64,000 bases of DNA from Evansella sp. AB-P1 (GTDB lineage Bacteria > Bacillota > Bacilli > Bacillales > Salisediminibacteriaceae): contig NZ_JARUKY010000011.1 of the NCBI RefSeq assembly GCF_029688925.1, positions 94,856-158,855 of the forward strand, read 5' to 3'. Below, in pieces: positions 26,210 through 34,131 of the stretch. Below the pieces are notes generated by a model. It saw only the letters and a program-made list of their open reading frames with translations, ran no database searches and had not been told where the DNA came from. Position numbers and translations under genes: made by a program. Every line of letters starts with the position of its first letter. Position 1 is the first letter of the stretch.

Positions 26210-26797
26210 ATGAGTCAAAAAGAAAAAACGGCGGATAAGATTTTATTAGCAGCAATAGATATTATGCAATTAAAAGGATTTTCAGCTACAACAACAAGAG
26301 AAATTGCCTTAGCTGCAGGGGTATCTGAAATGACATTATTTAGAACATTTCGTTCTAAACAAGAGATATTAGACGGAATTGTTGAAAAGTATTCATATGC
26401 TTTTACAATGAAAAGAGTTTTTAATGAAGAGTTAACATATGAACTAGAGCATGATCTTGCTACTGTTAGTAGAACCTATCAACTATTTATGGAAAAAAAT
26501 AAAAAAATTGTCCTGTTAGCCTATAAAGAATGTAACGTACATGATCATATTTCTGAAAGATTAACGGCAAATCCACGACTAATCAAATCATATTTGATGG
26601 ATTATTTTGAAGAAATGAAGAAAAAAAATAAAATAGGTAACATTAATATAGAATTACAAGTAATGAATTTTTTATGGATGAATTTAGGCTATTTTTCTGC
26701 ACAATTTATTTCGGGAACTAAAGTAGCTCAAATTCCATTAGAAACCTTTATCGAACATAGTGTTAAAACTTTTGCTATTGGATTAAAAGGAGAGTAA
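26210..26797 (+). CDS. TetR/AcrR-family transcriptional regulator
   Basis: A 195-residue regulator. The N-terminal helix-turn-helix reads ADKILLAAIDIMQLKGFSAT, TTREIALAAGVSEMTLFRTF and RSKQEILDGIV (residues about 5-55), the standard TetR DNA-binding domain. The C-terminal half is helical and would bind a ligand; it has a Met/Phe-rich dimer face. Likely targets are the flanking genes, but no palindromic operator could be fixed. The ribosome site is GGAGG, 8 bases before the ATG. Confidence 0.92.
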   Translation: MSQKEKTADKILLAAIDIMQLKGFSATTTREIALAAGVSEMTLFRTFRSKQEILDGIVEKYSYAFTMKRVFNEELTYELEHDLATVSRTYQLFMEKNKKIVLLAYKECNVHDHISERLTANPRLIKSYLMDYFEEMKKKNKIGNINIELQVMNFLWMNLGYFSAQFISGTKVAQIPLETFIEHSVKTFAIGLKGE

Positions 26798-26960
26798 TTA
26801 CTGACCACCTCCACATTCTATGATTTTAGGTAACTAACAATAAATTAATCATATTGTTTTTTGGAACATATTGGACATTAGATGAATACCTTATAGTTAG
26901 ATATCCTTAGTATATTAAATTTGGTGAAGATTTTTTATGAAGGGATGAGGAGGGAAAATA

Positions 26961-27230
26961 ATGCCAAAGTATAGGCAAAAACCAAAGGTGGTAGAGGCAA
27001 TTAAAATTACTCGTCTTATGACGATTGAAACAGCTGAAGGTAGAGTTACTGGAAATCCCGGAGATTATCTCATTACTGATACAAATGGAGAGCAGTATCC
27101 TTTAGAGAGTCACATTTTCGAAAAAAACTATGAACCTATAAAAGATCGAATTAATATAAAGCTTTTTATTAGAAAATCCTTAAGGAAAGTAAAAGTGAAA
27201 TCAAAAGAAATCATAGATAAAAGTAAATAA
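26961..27230 (+). CDS. Small PGDYL-motif protein
   Basis: An 89-residue protein with a GGAGGG site. It reads MPKYRQKPKVVEAIKITR, VTGNPGDYLITDTNGEQYPLESHIFEKNYEP, then a Lys-rich tail. The first 60 residues resemble the PGDYG-type small domain seen in phage and chromosomal proteins, a beta-rich fold of unknown role. The basic tail (from about residue 65) is extra. It lies alone, followed by a terminator. No phage genes surround it. Confidence 0.6.
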   Translation: MPKYRQKPKVVEAIKITRLMTIETAEGRVTGNPGDYLITDTNGEQYPLESHIFEKNYEPIKDRINIKLFIRKSLRKVKVKSKEIIDKSK

Positions 27231-27248
27231 CCCAATCTTTTATAATGT

Positions 27249-27288
27249 AAAAAAACATGTTCCACAGCAAATGGATACATGTTTTTTA
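27249..27288. terminator. Bidirectional terminator
   Basis: AAAACATGT pairs with ACATGTTTT, flanked by A-run and T-run, between convergent genes. Confidence 0.75.
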
Positions 27289-27337
27289 TTAGTTCATTTG
27301 TATAAAAGTAATTTATACATTTATATTTTTAGTATAG

Positions 27338-28705
27338 TTACTCATCCAACAATACTTTCTTTTTTTTCAACTGCTTTTTATTTATTTTGAACATTTTATT
27401 ATACATAAAGAAACCGATAATCACACATAGTTCACTAAAGACACCGACAGATTGTGCTAAGGCTCCAATTGCCCCATTCCAGTAAGAAAAATAAGAAACA
27501 GAAATAAATAATACAATCAAAGTAACTGCTAAGTTAGTCATTTGAGAAAAAACCATAAAGCGTGTTTGACTTTTTAACATTAGTAGCCCATTACAGAAAT
27601 CAAGGTAAGGAAATACAAGTGTAAAAATAACAAACACTCTTAATGCTTGTAAAGTGGCTTCTATTAATCTATCATTTAGACCCATTGCATGCTCAAGGAA
27701 CCATGGTCCTATAATTGTATAGGTGAAAATAGTTAGAAGAATAGAAGGAAATAAACCCATAACAAAACTAAATTTCACAACTTTTTTTGCATCAATGTTG
27801 AAAAAGTTAAGTACTATTTGATGGGTATAGGAAAAAAAGCTTGAAACTAATTGAGTTATACTCAATGCAACTGCATATGAGGCAATTGATAACTCTATCA
27901 TTGAAGTTTTACCTAAAAACACATTAATACTTGGACCAATTAAAACCGTGAATAATGATGACAAAACAAGTGGTGAATAAAAGGTGAAAATTTGCTTTTT
28001 CTTGCGAATGTGATGCTTTTCATACTCTTCTGGTAAAGACCTAACAACGTGTCTACCTTCCCACACACTAACACAACATTCAATAAACATACCAGCTAAG
28101 AAAATAATTGCTCCAGTTCTTCCAGTGATTGTTCCAAACGAAATAAAGTATAAAGATAGAAGATACATTAAGGTTAAACGAACACCCATTCCAATCGTAA
28201 TCCACTTCGTTCTTCTATTTGAGATAATAATACCTTGATAAAGACAACGCAAAGCAGAGAAAATGGTAACGAATAATAGCACTTGATATGTATGTTTTAC
28301 TTGAAAAGCCATTTCTTGATCAATACCAAATGTAGTACCAATAAGCCACGTACCTATTGGTGTAAAAGCAATGAGTGCAGAAAAGATAAACAAAAATAGG
28401 ATAACATACATTGTAACCGCATACATTTGACTAAATGATATTTTATCTTTTACAAGAGCCGAACAACTCTGCCTAAGCAATACAGCTGTTTTTTCTGTAA
28501 ATACAAATATACTCATTGCAATAGCATAGCTAGCAATAAGAAATTCAGCATTCTCTGCACGACCTAGTGTACTATTGATAATAACATGTGAAGTTGTTAC
28601 CAAACTCGCAGAAATACCTAATGGAATAAAAAAGAAAAGTAATGTTTTTATTCTAATTTGTTCGTCTTCTTCATTTATCATACCCTTACCAACACCTTTT
28701 GCCAT
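27338..28705 (-). CDS. MATE/MOP-superfamily membrane transporter or flippase
   Basis: A 455-residue membrane protein with about 12 hydrophobic helices in two similar halves (for example SASLVTTSHVIINSTLGR near residue 40 and LSSLFTVLIGPSINVFLG near 255), as in MATE exporters and lipid-linked oligosaccharide flippases. Family members in Bacillus are often labelled multi antimicrobial extrusion protein. No MATE cation-binding Asp can be assigned from inspection. It lies 148 bases downstream of the germination operon on the same strand, so it may be read through from it, but a link to germination is unproven. Confidence 0.65.
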   Translation of the reverse strand: MAKGVGKGMINEEDEQIRIKTLLFFFIPLGISASLVTTSHVIINSTLGRAENAEFLIASYAIAMSIFVFTEKTAVLLRQSCSALVKDKISFSQMYAVTMYVILFLFIFSALIAFTPIGTWLIGTTFGIDQEMAFQVKHTYQVLLFVTIFSALRCLYQGIIISNRRTKWITIGMGVRLTLMYLLSLYFISFGTITGRTGAIIFLAGMFIECCVSVWEGRHVVRSLPEEYEKHHIRKKKQIFTFYSPLVLSSLFTVLIGPSINVFLGKTSMIELSIASYAVALSITQLVSSFFSYTHQIVLNFFNIDAKKVVKFSFVMGLFPSILLTIFTYTIIGPWFLEHAMGLNDRLIEATLQALRVFVIFTLVFPYLDFCNGLLMLKSQTRFMVFSQMTNLAVTLIVLFISVSYFSYWNGAIGALAQSVGVFSELCVIIGFFMYNKMFKINKKQLKKKKVLLDE

Positions 28706-28853
28706 TAAATTTGGTACAACTCACCATAAATATTGAGGTTTACAAATAAACACTATGTGGATATATTATGAAAAAATGTTTAGGAGAATTTTTGAAGATT
28801 AATAATTTCGTCATCTTAATAATAACAACGTTGTTATTATAATGCAAGTAAAA

Positions 28854-30014
28854 TTAATCCCCTATTTTCTTTTTATCTAACATACCTCTTTGTCCTGTTT
28901 GTTCAATCTCGACGTTCACACTTACATCATACTCCGCATCTCTCCAGCCAGTTTCGTTCCAATTTAATGTACTAAAGTACTCTGTATCCATCGCCCAAAT
29001 ACGATGACCTAATAGCCATGGTTCCACATTAAGTCGTTTCATTTTATTGATTGTATCTGTTATATCCTGCGAAATTTCCTTTTCAAGCTCACGTACTATT
29101 TTATTTAACGTTTCTTGTGAAGAATATATACCTTCAGGGTATAGGTAAACAAGTTCTCCTTTTCCATTTATATTAAAGTTCATTTTGACAGGATTAGTTT
29201 TATCATAGCTTATATTATTCACTAAGTTAACTCTAATAGACGCCTTCAAATTTGTATTTGGCTGTTCAATGTCTAATGAATAATTCATATGATCTACTTT
29301 TTTATCCTTTAAAAGCATACCAACACCAGCTTCATGTCCTTTAAGTTCACCAACAAGCTTAAAGTTATGAAACACGCCTAAATCTTCAATAAATATACTA
29401 TCTTCATTACTGTATGCAAGCGGAATAGTAGCTGCGTGAGATACCATATCATGATCTCTACGAAACTGAAATAAACGTACTGATTTTGTTCTGGATACTT
29501 TTTGATCTGCTCCAAAAAAACGATCGATATACAAAGCTGGTAGTGAAATTAATGGAGATTCCTGATTTAAAAAATCATGTACATCATTCTGTTTTCTAAT
29601 GATAAGCAAGAACACTTCATTTGCTAAAGGAGCACGTCGATCTAGTAGATCAATAATATGATCCATCCCTTCTGTAGCTAACCTTTCCCCTATAGCAATA
29701 GCTTTTAAATGTCCAAAGAATAAAACAGTTGGTGTGGATGCTTCAAGATTTGTAATCGCTTCCCAAACAAACTCCCCTTTTCCTGTAATCGTTTCAAAAT
29801 CGTTGGTTCCACTTTCTGTGGCACCATTTGGAACTAATATTGGGACTTGTAATGTGACAATATATTCATCCTCTTCAGTTTTATCTAGTCCCATCCCAAT
29901 AACAATCGTACGTTGATCAATTTCTCTCGTATCAGCACATCCAAATAAAGAGAGAGAAAACATAATTATTAAAATGATTAATGATATTTTTTTGAAATTT
30001 GTGTGTTTAATCAT
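28854..30014 (-). CDS. Ger(x)C family spore germination lipoprotein (GerAC-like)
   Basis: A 386-residue lipoprotein: signal peptide with lipobox LSLFGC, lipidated at Cys26, followed by REIDQRTIVIGMGLD, the standard opening of the C subunit of nutrient germinant receptors. Domains follow with FFGHLKAIAIGERLA, SPLISLPALYIDRF and a C-terminal QDITDTINKMKRLNVEPWLLGHRI helix characteristic of GerAC. The protein would sit on the outer face of the spore inner membrane with the A and B subunits encoded upstream. The gap to the B gene is 84 bases. Confidence 0.93.
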   Translation of the reverse strand: MIKHTNFKKISLIILIIMFSLSLFGCADTREIDQRTIVIGMGLDKTEEDEYIVTLQVPILVPNGATESGTNDFETITGKGEFVWEAITNLEASTPTVLFFGHLKAIAIGERLATEGMDHIIDLLDRRAPLANEVFLLIIRKQNDVHDFLNQESPLISLPALYIDRFFGADQKVSRTKSVRLFQFRRDHDMVSHAATIPLAYSNEDSIFIEDLGVFHNFKLVGELKGHEAGVGMLLKDKKVDHMNYSLDIEQPNTNLKASIRVNLVNNISYDKTNPVKMNFNINGKGELVYLYPEGIYSSQETLNKIVRELEKEISQDITDTINKMKRLNVEPWLLGHRIWAMDTEYFSTLNWNETGWRDAEYDVSVNVEIEQTGQRGMLDKKKIGD

Positions 30015-30098
30015 TTTAATCGTCCCTTCTTGTTCAAAGACTATACTGTGTAATTAGAATTCAAGCACAAGTAATTTAAACGTTTGTTTAATAAAAGC

Positions 30099-31205
30099 TC
30101 AATTTTCACTAAAATCTTGTTTTTTTCTTAATAGCATGTACACAAAAAGTACAATGGGAAGGGCCAATGTATAAATCACCATGTTTATATTATAGGGTTC
30201 CCATTTTAAATTGACGAAGCTCGGTGTGATCATAGTTATAACGCTTATTATTCCAACAATCACGGTTATAGGTATCCATTCTTTTTTCTCATTTAGTGGG
30301 ATTACTCTTTGAAATAAATCTGCTGCAAACCAAACATAAATCATTGCAGCTTTATATAAAGCCCAAATCCATATAGTTAAGAAGAATAAGTCTAATCTTT
30401 CAAACAATGCTACATCGGCATATGTTGTTTGAATTAAAGCGGTAAGGGGAGATAATAGGGTTAATGTTTGCTCATATCCAAATGTCCCTAATGTGATTAA
30501 ACTAACTAACGTATACATGACCATTACGAGTAATAAGGCACTACTTGTGCTTTTAAAAATGTTGGTATCTTTTTTTAATAATGGTAAAAAGGATAATAAT
30601 GCAATGATCCCTCCGTATCTCGTCATTTCAGATAAAGAACTCTTCATAAACGTAAATATATCAACGGTAAATACAGGCGGTATATTTATCCATTTAAATT
30701 CTTCACTGAAAATTAAAATAACTACAGTAATCACAACAACAATATCACAAATAAACATAAGCACCACAACACGCGTTATGGCAGTTATACCGTATAAGGC
30801 AGAAACCCACAAAACTATGAAAAATACCGTCATTACAATCCACTGTTCTGTATTTTGTAATAAATATGTTTGAATAACAATAGCCAAGCTCTTTATACCC
30901 CAAAAGATAGAATATAACGTACTAACAAATAAATAAAACATAATTGGATAATATACCCAGTTAGTTGATAAATGGTCAAAAGTTTTAAATATATCTCTTT
31001 GATTAAACTTCTTAATCACCTTAAATAATAAATAAAGAAATAAGATATAAGGTACTACACCTATCATCACCTTTAACCATGCACTTCTTATTTCTGCATC
31101 AGAAATGTAAGGCAAGAAAATAAGCCCTAAAACAATTGTTGATGAATAAGTGAAAACAAATAGCTCCCAATTACCAAACTTATTTTCATTCTTTTCTAGT
31201 ATCAT
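30099..31205 (-). CDS. GerAB-family spore germination permease-like subunit
   Basis: A 368-residue integral membrane protein with about ten helices, related to amino acid permeases (APC superfamily), which is the B subunit that binds the nutrient in GerA receptors. Seen are VVPYILFLYLLFKVIKKFN, FIVLWVSALYGITAITRVV, the helix-5 region with INIPPVF-like KWINIPPVF, and DLFFLTIWIWALYKAAMIYVWF. It is the middle gene of the A-B-C operon, starting 36 bases after the A gene. Confidence 0.92.
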   Translation of the reverse strand: MILEKNENKFGNWELFVFTYSSTIVLGLIFLPYISDAEIRSAWLKVMIGVVPYILFLYLLFKVIKKFNQRDIFKTFDHLSTNWVYYPIMFYLFVSTLYSIFWGIKSLAIVIQTYLLQNTEQWIVMTVFFIVLWVSALYGITAITRVVVLMFICDIVVVITVVILIFSEEFKWINIPPVFTVDIFTFMKSSLSEMTRYGGIIALLSFLPLLKKDTNIFKSTSSALLLVMVMYTLVSLITLGTFGYEQTLTLLSPLTALIQTTYADVALFERLDLFFLTIWIWALYKAAMIYVWFAADLFQRVIPLNEKKEWIPITVIVGIISVITMITPSFVNLKWEPYNINMVIYTLALPIVLFVYMLLRKKQDFSEN

Positions 31206-31240
31206 GTTTCATCATCCTTACAAATTGTCACATAGGTAAA

Positions 31241-32704
31241 TTACCTTTGTGGCTTAAAAAAATTTTTTAATTCCTTTCCATCAAAAGGTGTTAATGGGTA
31301 TAAATAAGAACGGCCTAAAGAGTCCAATTTAGCTAAATGTAAGCATAAGAAGCCGATTGCTAAAACCAAACCGTACAAACCAAAACTAGCTGCCGATAGA
31401 ACAAATGCGTATCGTACAATTCTCCAAGAAGATACAAATTCCCAATTTGGTAATGTAAAGATAGCAACTGCTGTTAGAGCAATAACAATTACCATGACAT
31501 TGCTTACAATACCAGCTTCAACAGCAGCTGTACCAATAACAAGACCCCCAACAATACCAATTGTTTGTCCAACAAAACTAGGCAATCGAATACTCGCTTC
31601 AACTAACACATCTAAAGCAAAAAGCATAAGAAAAGCTTCGGCTGTTGCAGGCAAAGGTATTTGTGCCCGTGATTGTGCTACATTAATTGTTAATGTAGTA
31701 GGTATCAATTCTGGCTGAAAAGCGACTAAAGCAACATATAGAGCTGGTAATGAGGAACCAAAAAGTAAACTAATTAATCTTACTAACCTTATAAAGGTTA
31801 AGTTCCATGAAACTAAAAAAGAGTGATCCTCACTTGTTTCTAGCATATCCATAAATGTAATTGGTGCTAATAAACAAAATGTCGAGTTATCTACAAATAA
31901 AACTACCTTACCTTGTGTTAATGCATATGCTACGTGATCAGGTCGTTCCGTTTTTGACGCTTGTGGAAAGATAGAATTTGGATGCCTTGATACATATTTA
32001 CTTAATTGACCTAATGAAAGCATATGTTTTTGATTAAATCCTTTTAAATATGAATCAATGGTCTCAACTGTTTTTACATCCACATACTGCTCTAAATATA
32101 CTAACGAAGCATGTGTCTTACTTACTTTCCCTAACTGATACTCCTTTGTTTTTAAACGAGGATCTTGTATAAATTGACGTACTATCCCAACGTTCGTTCG
32201 ACTGTCTTCAATAAACCCTAACTTCGAACCATATACCTGATATTCTGTTGTTGGGTCCGCAACATTACGTAAATTCTTTTCAGCTAAAAATAAAACTACT
32301 GGCTTAACTCCATTCACTATTAAAAGTACATTACCAGCCAAAATTAATTCAACTGTATTTTCCCACGTTGTGACAGGTTGGAAGCTTTTTAAAGTTAATA
32401 TATTTTCGAAATCATCACTGACTTCAATATTTTCTTCTCTATGTAGTAAAGGTTTAATGACATTATCATCTAATAATTCTTCATTGATGAGTCCTGAAAG
32501 ATAACACAAATAGCTTTTTTGTCCAGAAGGTAAGCTAAAATTCCTCTCACTAAAATCATAAGAATCTGAGAAAATAGCTTCCATTTTAGGCTTTAGGAGT
32601 GATACTGAAGAGGGTATTGACTCATAAACATTAATTACAGTAGTTAAGTAATCATCAAAAGAGAGAGTAACAGGTTCAACCGTTTCTTTTTTCTTAAACA
32701 ACAT
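31241..32704 (-). CDS. GerAA-family spore germination protein (receptor A subunit)
   Basis: A 487-residue protein with an AAAGGGAGG site. The N-terminal half is soluble (about residues 1-270) with VNGVKPVVLFLAEKNLRNVADP and GSKLGFIEDSRTNVGIVRQF, the two-part domain of GerAA proteins. The C-terminal half has four to six helices, including LLFGSSLPALYVALVAFQPELIP and LVEASIRLPSFVGQTIGIVGG, which are highly conserved and form the oligomeric channel in recent models. It heads the germinant-receptor operon. Confidence 0.95.
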   Translation of the reverse strand: MLFKKKETVEPVTLSFDDYLTTVINVYESIPSSVSLLKPKMEAIFSDSYDFSERNFSLPSGQKSYLCYLSGLINEELLDDNVIKPLLHREENIEVSDDFENILTLKSFQPVTTWENTVELILAGNVLLIVNGVKPVVLFLAEKNLRNVADPTTEYQVYGSKLGFIEDSRTNVGIVRQFIQDPRLKTKEYQLGKVSKTHASLVYLEQYVDVKTVETIDSYLKGFNQKHMLSLGQLSKYVSRHPNSIFPQASKTERPDHVAYALTQGKVVLFVDNSTFCLLAPITFMDMLETSEDHSFLVSWNLTFIRLVRLISLLFGSSLPALYVALVAFQPELIPTTLTINVAQSRAQIPLPATAEAFLMLFALDVLVEASIRLPSFVGQTIGIVGGLVIGTAAVEAGIVSNVMVIVIALTAVAIFTLPNWEFVSSWRIVRYAFVLSAASFGLYGLVLAIGFLCLHLAKLDSLGRSYLYPLTPFDGKELKNFFKPQR

Positions 32705-32731
32705 ATATGATTTACCTCCCTTTCTACATCT

Positions 32732-32760
32732 TATTATTTAATTTATTTCGTAAGATATAC
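32732..32760 (-). promoter_or_regulatory. Candidate SigG-type promoter of the gerA-type operon
   Basis: On the minus strand GTATA and AATAATA are separated by 17 bases, close to the SigG pattern GNATA-17/18-CATNNTA, and lie 28 bases before the ATG. The -10 match is imperfect. Confidence 0.35.
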
Positions 32761-32820
32761 GGATGGTACTTATAAACTTCGTCTAAACACTCAAAAAAAC
32801 GTATTATTTACCAAGTAAAC

Positions 32821-32857
32821 ACAAAAAAGTCAGGGACATGGTCCCTGACTTTTTTGT
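32821..32857. terminator. Palindromic terminator after cotJC and near gerA-type operon
   Basis: AAAAAAGTCAGGGAC and its exact complement around an ATG loop. A near copy lies at 34073-34110. Confidence 0.85.
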
Positions 32858-32890
32858 GAAAGATCACTATCTATATTGACTTTATATCAT

Positions 32891-33460
32891 TTAGAATATT
32901 TTTTTCTTTCCTTTTTCATCTTGGAGTATTTCTACAGCTTCTCTGAAACGTTGGGAATGAATAATTTCTCTTTCTCGTAAGAACCTTAAACTATCGTTTA
33001 AATCTGGATCATCTGACATGTCAATAATCCATTGATACGTAGCGCGGGCTTTTTCCTCTGCAGCAATATCTTCGTATAAATCTGCTATTGGATCACCCTT
33101 TGCTTGAATATACGTTGCTGTAAAAGGATCACCTGCAGCATTCTGATAAAATAATGCTTTATCATGATTTACATAATGATCCTCTAAACCTGCTGCTTTC
33201 ATTTGTTCTGGTGTAGCATCTTTTGTAAGTTTATAAATCATTGTGGCTATCATTTCCAAATGGGCAAATTCCTCTGTTCCAATATCTGTTAATAACCCTA
33301 TAACCTTATCTGGAATCGTATATCTTTGATTTAAGTAACGCAATGCTGCTGCAAGCTCTCCATCTGCACCACCATATTGTTCAATTAAATATTTAGCTAA
33401 CCTTGGATTACATTCCCTAACTTTGACAGGGTATTGAAGTTTTTTTTCATAGATCCACAC
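32891..33460 (-). CDS. cotJC: Spore coat protein CotJC (manganese catalase fold)
   Basis: Start is GTG 33460, 10 bases after AAAGGGGG, giving 189 residues beginning VWIYEKKLQYPV, the same as B. subtilis CotJC with its GTG. The protein has the di-manganese catalase four-helix fold with ligand-type Glu and His residues in GADGELAAALRYLNQRY, EEFAHLEMIATMIYKL, DIAAEEKARATYQWI and EIIHSQRFREA. It forms part of the inner spore coat and may protect against peroxide. It is the third gene of cotJABC, in the mother-cell sigma-E regulon in B. subtilis. Confidence 0.95.
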   Translation of the reverse strand: MWIYEKKLQYPVKVRECNPRLAKYLIEQYGGADGELAAALRYLNQRYTIPDKVIGLLTDIGTEEFAHLEMIATMIYKLTKDATPEQMKAAGLEDHYVNHDKALFYQNAAGDPFTATYIQAKGDPIADLYEDIAAEEKARATYQWIIDMSDDPDLNDSLRFLREREIIHSQRFREAVEILQDEKGKKKIF

Positions 33461-33482
33461 AGAGATGATTCCCCCTTTAACT

Positions 33483-33749
33483 TTATATTTGCCACGGCCA
33501 AGGTGCATCATCCCAATTCCACGGATAACCACTGTAGCTATTACCATATTGCTGTAAAGGACCGAACTGCTGTTCAAAATGAATCTTTAATTGCTGCCTA
33601 GCTTGTGAATACTCATTAAATTGCTGAATTGCTTTATAATCATTTGGATGGGTGTCTAAGTATAATGTTAATTCAACTAATACAAAATCGATGGATTGAA
33701 GTTCTTCCATCATAGAATAGAATTCTTTAGGGAGTTGTTTATTTGTCAT
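33483..33749 (-). CDS. cotJB: Spore coat protein CotJB
   Basis: An 88-residue protein, FYSMMEELQSIDFVLVELTLYLDTHP followed by a charged helix and a Trp/Pro-rich end (YPWNWDDAPWPWQI), characteristic of CotJB. It is needed for coat assembly of CotJC. Its ATG overlaps the end of cotJA by 4 bases, and cotJC follows after 22 bases, so the three are one operon. Confidence 0.93.
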   Translation of the reverse strand: MTNKQLPKEFYSMMEELQSIDFVLVELTLYLDTHPNDYKAIQQFNEYSQARQQLKIHFEQQFGPLQQYGNSYSGYPWNWDDAPWPWQI

Positions 33750-33979
33750 GATGTTCCCCTCCCTTTTTCTTTTGGACCATAATAAGGATCATAAAATGGT
33801 TTCCATAGTGTACCTGCATATAGAGCTTCCCTAGGTGTAAACTGTGGTAAATCCTCTGGTTGAAACCCTAAATATAAATGTGGTGGTGTTGAGTATTCTT
33901 TAACAGGAATGGGAGGACACGGATCAAATGGACTGGCATAAGGTTGCCACATTTTCTTAGGTGTATTTTTTTTACTCAC
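33746..33979 (-). CDS. cotJA: Spore coat associated protein CotJA
   Basis: The start is the GTG at 33979, six bases after GGAGGA; a GTG at 33985 touches that site and is too close. The 77-residue protein is Pro/Tyr-rich (WQPYASPFDPCPPIPVKEYS, PPHLYLGFQPEDLPQFTPREAL, GTLWKPFYDPY), as CotJA is. It is first in the cotJABC operon and is incorporated into the coat together with CotJC. Confidence 0.93.
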   Translation of the reverse strand: MSKKNTPKKMWQPYASPFDPCPPIPVKEYSTPPHLYLGFQPEDLPQFTPREALYAGTLWKPFYDPYYGPKEKGRGTS

Positions 33980-34072
33980 AATCACTCCTCCTTTTATAAA
34001 TAAAAACCATCATATATATATGAGTAAAAAAGAATGTCCAATGCATCCTTAACCCAAAATATTAAAAAAGAC

Positions 34073-34110
34073 ACAAAAAGTTCAGGAACATGGTCCCTGA
34101 ACTTTTTGTG
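34073..34110. terminator. Palindromic terminator at the parC end
   Basis: AAAAAGTTCAGG and CCTGAACTTTTT around ACATGGT. It follows the parC stop in the minus direction and is a sequence relative of 32821-32857. Confidence 0.8.
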
Positions 34111-34131
34111 AACTTATAGTATTGTTTCTTC

